DNA of 64,000 bases from contig JAADJZ010000001.1 of assembly GCA_011032825.1 (NCBI GenBank), positions 806,001 to 870,000 on the forward strand, read 5' to 3'. The DNA comes from Massariosphaeria phaeospora. Its lineage: Eukaryota > Ascomycota > Dothideomycetes > Pleosporales. The notes under the pieces are model-generated. The model was not told the origin of the DNA, ran no database searches, and was given only the letters and a program-made list of their open reading frames with translations. Shown here piece by piece: positions 54,479 to 64,000 of this stretch. The translations under genes and the position numbers were made by a program. Within the stretch, counting starts at the first letter, position 1. Every line of letters begins with the position of its first letter.

Positions 54479-55357
54479 ATGTATACTCGATTGAATCAAT
54501 CTCGGGGTCGTTGGTTATTGGTACCTGCCATCACAGGAACAGACCTTGGGTGGGCACGTGATCTAATCCAATTTAACCGAATACTTACCGACGTTATCAG
54601 CTACGCTCTGCGGAGCGGAGCTGAAACGTTGCCAGCCAGGGCTAGGGCGCTAGAAAGTATAGGCGTGGCGTTTGACTTGCAAGTAGACTGGAAACAGAGC
54701 AGGGGTCCGAACACCCAGTCTGCATTCTACTACCACGGGGCAGACTGGAAGCCGGAGCCGGGATCAATCAGGTGGATTGTTCTCTCAACAGGCGACACCC
54801 TCATCATCCGCTCGGGATATGTGGTTCCCCGGGGAGAGCTGACGTTGGAAGACTCGGTGACGGTGGGGGGCATTGAGTTGAGCCGATTCGACTTCGCCAA
54901 TGTCGCCAGAACCATGGGAAAGGTGTTGGCAAGACCCTGCATCACACCGGTTCCAATCCCACGGCAGCTGCCAGAAGTGCTGGATGCCATCGAGGACATC
55001 GACCATGGCAATCAAGGTGGAGAGGGCAGCGGCGGGATTGTGTTCGACACCGACGACATGGCGGAGCTCGAGATTTTGAAGACGTTTTTGATACCACTTC
55101 TGACTTGCAACTCTCATCAAGGCGAAGACAACAAGTGCGCCTGGACCGAGTGCCCGTGTCTGCACGACAACACAAGGACCCCTAGCTGCACCATCTGGTG
55201 CCACAGGAGCAGAGCGGCGACCGAACGAAACAAAATTTGCAAAAAAGGCAAAACGCGTTACTTCGTACCCAGTCTTTCTTCTTACATCTTATATTATCTT
55301 GAAGAGTGGGGCGGAAAAAATTCGAAGAGAGAAGAAGCAGAAGCACAAAAGAGATGA
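54479..55357 (+). CDS. Orphan protein with a cupin/JmjC-like segment
   Basis: A 292-residue ORF from an ATG. No signal peptide or membrane helix. Residues about 95-140 (RWIVLSTGDTLIIRSGYVV followed by LTLEDSVTVGG) resemble the strand pattern near the end of a JmjC or cupin barrel, in which a GDxLxxPxGxxH turn precedes an EDSxxxGG strand. The metal-binding His of that turn is not present, so any such domain would be inactive. A Cys-rich stretch (TCNSH, CAWTECPCLHD, CTIWCHR) near 205-240 could bind metal. The last 30 codons approach a Fot1/pogo element 15 bp after the stop. The gene may have been shortened by that insertion. Identification is tentative. Confidence 0.45.
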   Translation: MYTRLNQSRGRWLLVPAITGTDLGWARDLIQFNRILTDVISYALRSGAETLPARARALESIGVAFDLQVDWKQSRGPNTQSAFYYHGADWKPEPGSIRWIVLSTGDTLIIRSGYVVPRGELTLEDSVTVGGIELSRFDFANVARTMGKVLARPCITPVPIPRQLPEVLDAIEDIDHGNQGGEGSGGIVFDTDDMAELEILKTFLIPLLTCNSHQGEDNKCAWTECPCLHDNTRTPSCTIWCHRSRAATERNKICKKGKTRYFVPSLSSYILYYLEEWGGKNSKREEAEAQKR

Positions 55358-55374
55358 AGAAGAAGAACCACATA

Positions 55375-55430
55375 ACGTATTAGATCACCGAGCCGGCCAG
55401 ATCACCGAGCCGGCCACTTTTCCTTGGCAC
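55375..55430 (+). repeat. Left inverted repeat with internal 17-bp duplication
   Basis: Starts ACGTATTAGATCACCGAGCC. Two direct copies of AGATCACCGAGCCGGCC lie at 55382-55398 and 55399-55415. Confidence 0.93.
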
Positions 55431-55454
55431 TACCAACTCTATCATCGGCCTACG

Positions 55455-57138
55455 ATGCCTCAACCAAGCAACGCAATACTTACTGAACAAGAAGGCAGAA
55501 TTGATATCGCAATCCAAGCTTATAAAGCCGGCCAATTCCGAAGTCTACGACGCGCTGCTGCATCGTTCAACGTCAATCACCAGAGACTCTCTGATCGGCT
55601 CAACGGAATCGCATTTCGACCTCAAACACGACCTAATTGCCAGAAGCTCACTGCGACTGAAGAGCAAACGATCGTCCAACATATCCTCGACCTTGATTCG
55701 CGAGGATTTGCCCCCCGGCTGTCTGAGGTGGGAGATATGGGAGATAAACTGATGGCTGCGCGGGGTGGAGAGCCAGTAGGCAAGAAATGGGCTACAAGAT
55801 TTGTATCGCGTTCAGGCGAGCTCAAGATGGCCTTCAATCGAGCAAAGGACCGGCAGAGGATACAACAGGAAGATCCTGAGGTGATTGGCGCGTGGTTCAA
55901 GCTTGTTGGGGATACTAAAGCCAAGTACGGCATCCACGAGGATGACGTGCACAACTTCGATGAAACTGGCTTCCAGATGGGCGTAATTGGGTCTATGAAA
56001 GTCGTTACAGGCTCTCAAAGACGTACTCGACCTAATCTAATCCAGCCAGGCGATCGAGAGTGGGTAACAGTTATCCAGAGCATCTGCGCCGCAGGGTACG
56101 CGATCCCGCCGTTTATTATCTACAATGGGCGCGTTCACATCTCAGCATGGTACGAGGAGGATTCTATACCTGGCAATTGGAAGCTCTCAGTCTCTAAGAA
56201 TAGCTGGACAAACAACGCTCTTGGTCTTGAGTAGTTGAAGCATTTTGACGCGCATACAAAGGCGCGTCAGGTAGGGGGTATCGGCTGCTTATTCTGGACG
56301 GCCATGAGAGCCACCAATCTCAGGATTTCAAGGACTATTGCCTCAAGAACAAGATCTTACGCTCTGCATGCCGGCCCATTCATCCCATATTCTCCAGCCG
56401 CTAGATGTGGTCTGCTTCTCGCCGCTGAAGCTGAAGTACTCCCAACGCGTTCGGGACTTGGCGCGCCGGCGCGTCTTCCATATTAACAAAGAAGGCTTCC
56501 TGCCAGCCTTTAGAGACGCGTTTTTTGAGGTGTTTACAACAAAGAACTGTAAGAAAGCCTTTGAGGCTTCAGGGCTAGTTCCTATCAATGCGCAGGTAGT
56601 ACTTGATCGCCTTGAAGTACGGCTACGTACCCCGCTACCACCCCCCGCACCAGAGACGCCGTGGCAGTCAAAGACTCCAAGCAATACGCTTGAATTTGGA
56701 TCGCAATCAAAGCTTATTACTACTAAGCTTGGTTCCTCTCCATCATCTCTAAAGGATGGGGTTAACCAGCTTGTCAAAGGGTCCTACCAGATGGCCCATC
56801 AGGTTGAGCTAATGCGCGATCGAATCTCTAGCCTTGAAAAGACTATTGAAGAAGCAACAAGAAGAAAATCACGAAAACGGAAGCGGATTCAGACAGGTGG
56901 CACAATAGAGTATAGTAACAGATTAGCGCAGGTAGCTGCTGAAGCGTCTACAGCACCTCAGCTATCAAAGAAGGCGCGTAGTAGAGAGGGTCAAGAAAGA
57001 GCACAACCAGCTCTACGGCGCTGTAGAAACTGTGGTGATACAGGGCACAATGCCCGAACCTGCCAAAAGGATACAGAAGAAGCTTCTGAATCTGGAGCTA
57101 GCACGACGTACGCAGGTTCCTTGTTCGATAGCGATTAG
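55455..57138 (+). pseudogene. Fot1/pogo transposase with C-terminal zinc knuckle, broken
   Basis: The ATG at 55455 opens a helix-turn-helix (LRRAAASFNVNHQRLSDRLNG), a second CENP-B-type region (KKWATRFVSR) and the DDE domain. The first Asp is in HNFDETGF. The second Asp (ILDGHESH) and third Asp (LQPLDVV) regions are present, but an indel in a G run near 56270 and another near 56357 put the stretch between them out of frame. An in-frame TAG at 56232 interrupts the start. The last part keeps a coiled region and a CCHC zinc knuckle (CRNCGDTGHNARTC). It cannot be functional as it stands. Confidence 0.88.
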
Positions 57139-57165
57139 TTTGATGTTCTTTGAGATGAGTTGGTT

Positions 57166-57221
57166 GTGCCAAGGAAAAGTGGCCGGCTCGGTGATCTGGC
57201 CGGCTCGGTGATCCAATACGT
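57166..57221 (-). repeat. Right inverted repeat with internal 17-bp duplication
   Basis: On the minus strand starts ACGTATTGGATCACCGAGCC and repeats the same unit; it differs from the left copy by one base (A/G). Confidence 0.93.
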
Positions 57222-57358
57222 TACACATACATAGATATACTACCCACTCCATCTCCATGCAAGCAGCCCAGAGTCGTGACATACAAAACCCGCGCAAAAT
57301 CTACAACAAGTAATACCGTCTATCCATCTATCTATACAGCCCTACCGCACCCATCCCC

Positions 57359-60300
57359 TCATTCCGCCTTCTTGCCCTTAAACACGCGATGTCTCGCCAA
57401 CAGCTGGGATATCATAAAATGGCTCACGTCCTCATCCGCCCAGTACGAAAGATGGCTCGCAATGCTTGCCAGCAGCGAAATATCAAAGGCCTATAACCCC
57501 ACAGTTAGTAATCATATCATCCACAACCACACCCCACGATTAGGGACCAGATGGGCAATGTACTTACGCCTTCTTGGATCGAGTAATCGACCCGACCATT
57601 CGCATTCAGCGCCCGCACTTTCGTCTCCTCCTTCTTCAGCTTGCGGCTGCGCTCCTCGAGCTCCTGCCACTCGAGGTCCTTCTCCACGGCCGCGTCTGCT
57701 GCCCCACCGTCGTCGCTTTCGCGGCTCTTGCGCCGCTTCTGGAAGCCCGAGAACAGCGTTTCGATCTCCGAGTCGATGAGCGTGGGGGGGTGCTCGCCGT
57801 CGACGCCGGGGGCGATGGACTCTTCGCCGAGGCGGCGCTTCCGCTCTTCGTTGATGAAGGCGCGGGCAGGCTCGTCAACGCCAGGAACTACACTAGAGGA
57901 GGCATTGGCGTTAGGGTTCGGGCCGACGGAGAGAGGACGCGAGGAGCGCTGGCCGTGGACGAGGTCCGCGTTCATCTTCATAGCGTCGGAGCCGGTGAGG
58001 CCGAGGCTGCGGTTTAGGAGCCCGCTTGCAATGCCGGAGCTGACTGAGGACCAGAAGTCGGTTACGCCCTGGCCGACTCGCGCACCAATGCCAGTGAGGC
58101 CTTGAGCAGCGGGAGCGCCGAAGATGCCCTTCTTTGTGTACGGTAGAGGTTGTGGCTTCAACGTCGACATGGCAGGGGATATGAGTGGCTCGAGACGGTA
58201 GCTAATGGGATCTGTGGGGTGGAAGATGTTGAAGAGTTGCTTGCATAGTGGCGACGAGATTGTGACGTCGAAAGCCTGCTCACGCTTTTCCTGTGAGTCT
58301 TCAGAGAAGGGATCGTCTAGAGGGCTGGCCGGTGTTTGTGCTGGTACAAAAGATGAGGGAGGCATAAACGTTCTAGCTTCAATTTTACGACCTTTTAACA
58401 TTTGGAACAGCCCAATGGGTGAGCCTAATGCGTAAAAGTCTTCGACTTCAAAGTCGAATTTCAGAGGCTCCTCGGTACCGCGGCGTGGCTTGTTGGACTG
58501 TTTGGTCTTCTGTTGACACAGGAGGTCAAACATGATAGCGGAACCGAGTGAGTGGCCAACCAGGCTAACCTTGCCGTGGAATGAAGGATGACGCTCTTTG
58601 AAGAGGCGGTAGATGCGGTTGCATTCTTGCACTACGATCCGCGAGATGTGGCCCTTGTAGGCTGGGCTCTGGTAGAGCAAGATATCGAGGGCAAGGTCAG
58701 TAATTAGACTACGAACAGCCGGAACGCCATCGACGGTGATATCCTCCAACTTCGGGTACTCCTGGTCATCAAAGTCGAGATCTCCAAGGTCATGTTCTTT
58801 ACGGTTGTGTTCCAGACTTTGCTTCGGAAAGTCGAGCATATGACGCCAGCAAATGGGGATGACCTGCACACGACTGTTCTTGACGTCTGTCTCTACCTCG
58901 GAATTGAGGGCTTGCAAATCTGTTGAGTTCGCATACACGGCTTTGATGGATTTGCGCATCGTGTTCACGTCGTGTACGAAGTTGATGCTTTCCATGCGAA
59001 TGCCAAGCCGTTGTCCAATGCCGTGGGTTACCAAAAGCAGATGTTCAATCTCCCGGCCCTGCTCGTCCTTGCTCTGGTCTTTGTAGTCCTCGCGCATTTC
59101 CTTCTCGTCGCGTTTTCGAATTTCTTCCTCCTGTTTTGCCGAGTCTTCCGGTTGCGACGACGTCATCAGTGTAGACATCTGTCGTTCCAGTGTCGTTCGG
59201 CGCCTCTCGGATAGAGATGGAGCACGCTCTTCCTCAGCAGCTTCGCTACCAGCATCGGACGCAGTTTCAGACAAAGATTCCGTGCGGCGCTTGCTACCAT
59301 CTTCCCCGTATGCTAGAGAAGGGGTAATGGGCCGGTCCTCTTGCTTGCTGCCCTCCTCAGTGGCGGGTTTCGCTTCCTTCTTTTTCACAGGATCAACGTA
59401 GCCGCGAATGTACTTGGCTCCCGCGAAATGCGCACCTCCTGCAAACCGTTCGTATAGTGTGCTACCCATGCGCGAGAGAAAGTCGTCGGAAAGAATCCAG
59501 GCGGTCTGATGGTCCTGGTAAGTGACGACCGAGTTCATGTGAGCGCCAAACAGACGGTAAGCGCGAGCTTGCTCGTCGGCCGTGGGCGAAGGTACACGGC
59601 CCTCGACTGGCGACTTTGGGGCAGTTTGAGGCTTGCTTGCTTCACCTCTGAGATCATCGAGAGAGGCTTTCGGAGTTACTGGGTTCGAAGTCGAGTCTCG
59701 CTGGCCTAATAGTTTCCGGTAGTCATCACCAGGCTTGATGGTCAACGACACGGGGCGCGCACGAGGTTGGGAAGCCGAGCGCTTTTCCGAGGGCTTCGCG
59801 AACCGCCACGGCTTGACCTTCAGATAGCCCTCCTCGAGTTGGGTAGCTAGATGCTCATCGCAGGGCTCACCGTCTGGAGTGAACCAGGTGCCTCTCTTCA
59901 CGTCATATACGGGGCCCATCCAGTATGCAGGGGCCAGTTCCCGGGTTTCGATCTCAACGTCAAACAGATAGTCTTCGTTGACGGGTACCTTGGTGCTGGT
60001 TTCCTGCTCCTTGTCACCGTCGCCTTCGTGGGGCGCAACGGGACTCCGTATGCCCTTCTCGTGCTGGGCAGAGTCTGCTTGGTCGGCGCATTTTTGGAAG
60101 GCGGTTTCGATGGAGCGGGAGTCGTTGGACGAGAAGGGAATGTACTTGCGGGGTTTCGGGGCGGGCTTGTCGAGAGGTTGTGGTCCAGTCTTCGAGGCAA
60201 AGGGTTTACGTTTGGGGACCTGAAGGGCAAAGATCAGAATTGATCGCGCTCATGTAGCAGGCTCTCGACCTACATCAACGGCATGGAACCACCTCACGGC

Positions 60301-60561
60301 CGGCGCAGGGCAGTCGGCGGGGTACTTTCGCGGATCTACCCTATGTCGGCGGTTCACAGTATGATCTCCGCCGCGCTGCGTGCCTATACCCGCCGCGGCG
60401 TCTTTCTCTTTCTCGCTATCTTTCTCGCCATCCCTGGCCTTGGCGTCGTCGGTGGTTCTGGGGGTCGGCGGGGGCTTCGGGGTGGTGCTGCGCGAGGTCC
60501 AGGGCGAGAGCACGTTGATGCCGGCGGACAGGAAGCCTGGCTTCGTCTCGGGGGTTGACAT
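57359..60561 (-). CDS. DDHD-domain phospholipase (phosphatidic acid-preferring PLA1 family)
   Basis: Three exons: 60561-60274, 60219-57568 and 57490-57359, with introns of 54 and 77 bp (GTAGGT and GTAAGT donors; ACTAAC branch in the second). The product is 1,023 residues. The N-terminal half has the WWE-like region seen in this family (VRWFHAVD, GTWFTPDG). The centre carries LLVTHGIGQRLG and the lipase nucleophile motif VSLVGHSLGSAIMFD. The DDHD domain follows (EDFYALGSPIGLFQML, GRVDYSI) and ends in exon 3 with SHLSYWADEDVSHF. Family members release fatty acid from phosphatidic acid or related phospholipids on membranes. The frame is open upstream of the chosen ATG with an Arg-rich, presequence-like stretch, so a mitochondrial form may exist. 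Confidence 0.92.
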
Positions 60562-61204
60562 GATGCGTTGCGGCACGCCAACTACGCCAGCCCGAACCCT
60601 GTCGAGCCAGCTTGCTCGCCGCTGTGTTGCTGTGCTGAATCGATTGCTGGCAACGGGTCGGGGCAGGCGGGTCTGCTTGCGGACGAGGGGTACGAGGGGG
60701 ATGGTGCGCGGCAGCTTGAAGTCTAGCAGCGGGTGCTGGCGGGGGCAAGTTGCGACTGGGAATGAGCGGGCGGTAGGCAGACGTCGAGACAAAGAGCGAG
60801 CGAGGTGTTGAGACTCAGCGGAAGAACGGGTGATGAATTCGGAGTAAGACAGCGCCGTCAATGCTCGTCGGCTGCCTCTGTGTCTGTCGCTGTCTGTCCA
60901 GCTGCACCTGGCATGGGTCGCGTTTCCAACGTCACATTCACGAGCACCACACCAGCCCGTGCGCCACCGCGGCTGCGAGCTTCGTGCGGGGCAGCGCCAA
61001 CTTCTACCAGCAGCGTGATTGATATCCCTCCTAGCTTCCGTCGTATAAATTGTAAGTCTGAACGGTATGGACGTGAAACTTCAGCAAAAACAAGGTGCGA
61101 GCTTTCATACATTTCACATCTGACAGTCCCCCAGACACCAGAAATGCCTATAAACCCCCCTCATGCAAACATCAACAAACATTAAGCGTGAAATGCAACA
61201 TAGC
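60562..61204. other. Upstream region of the DDHD gene, 3' flank of Dpb2
   Basis: The first 300 bp (60562-60861) stay open in the DDHD frame and encode a basic, Ser/Arg/Leu-rich stretch without an ATG. The rest is non-coding, with no repeat. Confidence 0.5.
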
Positions 61205-63611
61205 TCATTCCTCCGATCTCACAATCCCATTACCGGTCCGTATATCATATTCAACCCACCGCGCCCTGCCCTCGCGTCTCCCTCTCCCTCCGCTCTCGTC
61301 GATCGGCCCCGGATTCATGACTGTGCAGCCGCAGTATTTGACCACAAACGCCGGAGCATCCGAGTCTGCGAGCACCAGACTCGTCGGTAGGGGATACAAG
61401 CTGAGCGTGTGTGCGTAGTCCCAATGCACGGGTCGTACTGATAGCGGGAAGGGCGCGAGGTGGGACTGCGAGAGAAGGGTGCGGGTTAGAGCTCTCGCGG
61501 TCTGCGTGTCTGTGTCGATGCCATCCTGTGGTAATTCGTCCGCGGGTGCAGCGGAGGGGACATCGACGTCCATCACGTCCTGGCTCTCGTCGTTTTGGAT
61601 AGCCGGGGTGGCATCTAGCAACGCTTCTCCGTCGTCGTCTTTTTCGGACTTCCCAAAGCGAATGCTGGTCCTGTGCAGCCGGGCAGCAACATCGTCTCGT
61701 AGAACAGCCATTTCGCCTTTCACGCCGAACCAGCTCAGTCGTGAGGGATTGCTCGCCCAGACGACGTCGCCCTCCTTCCCTTTGGCCTTACCAGCGCCCC
61801 AAATTTCGCGATTGGCCTCCGCGACCACTCGTCTTATCCGGTTTGTGAACAACGCAGGCACAGGTTTCCTTGGCAGCGGTGTCGCAGCGCCAGCTGAGAA
61901 CGCGCTGGGCCAGGCGTCATTGTCGCCGGGGATGAAAACAAGCGTGGTGTGTGCAATGAGTTGCTGAAATTCGGCGAGGACACCAGCCAGAGCATCGAAA
62001 TGCTCTTTGTACTCTATGCTGCCGGCGCCTGGGCCACCTGCAAGACTGGCTGCGGAGCTGAAGTTGCCGAGAAGAATGATTGCGTGGGGGTATACGGGGT
62101 TTCTGTCTGTTGAATGAGGAGTGTAGGTGCGGAGAAGGGTACGTAGGGCTGATAGGGTAGAAGGGACATCGAGATGTAAATCAGAAGCTATAACGACGTT
62201 ATGCGATTCGTCCGTAGTAAGCAACTTTGAGGCTATGCGGTCCATGCGTGAACCCGTGGCGCGTTCGGAGCCTACGCCGAGGAAATCAGTCCAACCGAAA
62301 GCCGGCCCTGACAGTATGTTCGCATCGCTTTCGCTGGTGCCGCCTAGGGTTGTTGAACGGCGTTCGCAGGGTGGATGTCCAACTGAGAAGCCGAGAAATT
62401 TGCCGCCTATTGTTCCGCCGATACCGCCTGCACCCCCAAGACTAGAGCCCACTGATGCGTTGCCGTAGTCTTCCTCATAGCTACCATCCACTAACACCAT
62501 CATGCCGGGAGCGAAGTAGGCACCGTTTTCTGGAATGGCCTGGGCATGCTGGAGATCAAGAGCGATTGTGCCGGAGAGGTCTGAGAGGGATATTGCGCCG
62601 GTAGGTGAGACAGTGAGCATTCCCAGCAGAAGATGTGTAGTGCCACTCCGTCCTAACAAGTTCGCGATGGGCGTTATGGAGTTGGTTTGCGACGTTGAGA
62701 CGGAGCCAGTGCGGTTTAGTGTAGCGGAGCGAGAGGCAGAAAAGGTAGGGGTTTGGAATGTCTCGTTTCGTAATATGCGCTGGTGGACGATGTGGTAGCG
62801 TTGGCGAAAGATATCGGTCTTATGAGAAGGATCTGGGAAGAGTGATTGTCTTGTCGCGGACCTATCAGTTTTAGTTTCAGTCCGCGTAACTCAGTCCTTG
62901 GTCATACTTCTCAAAGTGTTTCTGGTTCACGTTGTAATTGAGTTTTGGTTGCTCAAAAGCTCCTACAACTTTCATCCATTCCCGGGGATCTTTGAGTAGT
63001 TCCTCATCCTCATCCTTGTCCTTGTCCTCAACCTCTAAGCTCGACATGCCAAAGCTGGTATGGCTGTCCAGCGCTGGTCTGTGCCCTAGACTGTCGGGCT
63101 CATGTGAGCCCCTGTCCGGTCCAAAGCTAAAGCTGCTTTGTCTATTAATGCTCAAACCCTGTATTATCCTACCACCACTCATCGAACTCTCTAGGGCTTT
63201 GAGAATAGTCTTGAGCGCATCGCTCTCTCCTTCCACAATGACCTGTCCGGATGATTTCTTCCAACTCTTGGCCACTTCTTCGAGGACCTTTTCCGCGAGT
63301 CCCTCTTCCCTCCATCCTGAGCCGCAATGCCGTCCGATGAAAGACGCTAGCGCTTGAAGTGCGGTCGAAGTGATGGTAAGATTGTGTTTCTTTGTGAATG
63401 TCCTAAACGCGAGGGGCCGTAATGTTGCAGGAGGTAGGAGAATCGGTAGCACCGTCGATTGTGCTGCAGGTTTCAGCGCGGGCGGAGAGCGTATAGGAGC
63501 CGTTCGGCGGGGTGGGATGGGGTGGACGGGTGTGCCAAAAGCGGGTGACGATGAGGGTATTAGGTTCTGGGATATTGCGGAAGGCTTCTCCGGTCGCCTT
63601 GAGGTTGACAT
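61205..63611 (-). CDS. dpb2: DNA polymerase epsilon subunit B
   Basis: Two exons, 63611-62908 and 62861-61205, with a 46-bp intron (GTATGA donor, TAG acceptor), joined in frame at KHFEK/SATRQ. The product is 786 residues. It is the second subunit of the leading-strand replicative polymerase, needed for CMG helicase and origin assembly. The N-terminal 100 residues form the helical domain (FRTFTKKHNLTITSTALQAL, FIGRHCGSGW). The middle has DIFRQRYHIVHQRILRNETF and the OB-fold. The C-terminal inactive calcineurin-like phosphoesterase domain shows NVVIASDLHLD, ILLGNFSSA, LVFIPGDNDAWPS and VVKYCGCTVMNPGP. The ATG at 63611 is the first in frame. Confidence 0.95.
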
Positions 63612-63898
63612 TGCAAAGAGAGACGAGATGATACAAGAATGGTATGGTGAACAACTTTGGTGGAGTGTAATTGAACCGAGAAGCGCGTCTCGACACGGCC
63701 ACGGTTACGCGCGTGCACGGTTCACCCACTAGTGGCTTACGCTAACCTTTGAATCGGGCGTTTTTGGTTGATGAGCTCGCGCAACCACGACGTCGCCCAT
63801 CTCTTCGCCTCGAGTTCCACCTTCGCTCGTACAGATTGCGAGTCGCATAAACTACCGGATATTAGCATATAATACACAACTCCACTTGTCACACCACC

Positions 63899-64000
63899 AT
63901 GGCCGAGGCATCAAACAACCCGGCCGCGCCGACCGCGGAGCTTCCCAAAACGAAAGAGAAGGTCGAGGAACTCTCTCGCGCCGCGGCGCTCCAATACAAG
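63899..64000 (+). CDS. Unidentified protein, N-terminal 34 codons only
   Basis: The ATG at 63899 sits in a good context (CACCATGG) and opens a frame that continues past the window end. The visible protein starts Ala/Pro-rich and then becomes a charged helix (KTKEKVEELSRAAALQYK). The last part would suit the first helix of a TPR-type protein such as a NASP/Sim3-like histone chaperone, but 34 residues are too few to decide. The 287 bp between it and dpb2 form a shared divergent promoter. Confidence 0.6.
   Translation, partial: MAEASNNPAAPTAELPKTKEKVEELSRAAALQYK

Larger units (their letters stand above)
55375..57221 (+). mobile_element. Second Fot1/pogo-type transposon, 1,847 bp
   Basis: 56-bp terminal inverted repeats (55375-55430 and 57166-57221) are nearly identical. 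TA flanks both ends (55373-55374, 57222-57223). The interior encodes one broken DDE transposase on the plus strand. The repeats are unrelated in sequence to those of the first element, so this is a different family. Confidence 0.93.

Noticed and set aside
22783..57221. Idea that the two Fot1/pogo elements are copies of one family
   Set aside because: Inverted repeats and transposase sequences differ; only superfamily features are shared.

Overview
The window is nuclear DNA of a filamentous ascomycete (Pezizomycotina). The evidence is short spliceosomal introns (43-111 bp, mostly GTRAGT donors, several CTAAC branch points, CAG/TAG acceptors), TATA-box promoters, and typical fungal families: CFEM, class II hydrophobin, AA9 lytic polysaccharide monooxygenase, SAT4-type rhodopsin-like membrane protein, fungal cupredoxin and DDHD phospholipase. 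Dothideomycetes would fit but is a weak inference. No rRNA, tRNA, CRISPR array or bacterial-type operon was seen.

Layout. 1-2.2 kb: the end of an unidentified gene with a PPxY motif and a CFEM surface protein. 2.7-7.9 kb: a gene with several ubiquitin-interacting motifs (UIM), split by a 3,101-bp hAT transposon with a perfect 8-bp target duplication. 9-15 kb: a two-domain secreted cupredoxin and cysteinyl-tRNA synthetase. 15.9-22.5 kb: a large membrane-anchored proline-rich protein (QNW-A), a ketopantoate-reductase-like enzyme, a frameshifted secreted IgE-binding-like gene and a small membrane protein. 22.8-24.9 kb: a decayed Fot1/pogo transposon. 25-38 kb: a short F-box ORF, an AA9 enzyme, a six-exon rhodopsin-like protein, a small secreted protein, a class II hydrophobin and an amino acid permease. 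40-54 kb: a run of unrecognised genes, mostly membrane proteins with long low-complexity tails, ending in QNW-B, a divergent paralogue of QNW-A. 54.5-57.2 kb: an orphan gene and a second Fot1/pogo element with unusual terminal repeats. 57.4-64 kb: conserved housekeeping genes (DDHD phospholipase, DNA polymerase epsilon subunit B) and the start of another gene.

Conserved genes (CysRS, permease, DDHD, Dpb2) form stable islands. Between them lie secreted, surface and orphan genes, several with clear TATA boxes, and three DNA transposons whose coding regions are broken, mostly by stops of the CAG/CAA to TAG/TAA type expected from repeat-induced point mutation. The most novel signal is the QNW family: two distant genes sharing an amino-terminal hydrophobic segment, a long proline-rich linker and a C-terminal helical domain with conserved QNW, LLAL, WG and LRLQ positions. 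The second is a pair of single-pass membrane proteins with PPxY motifs on their presumed cytosolic tails.
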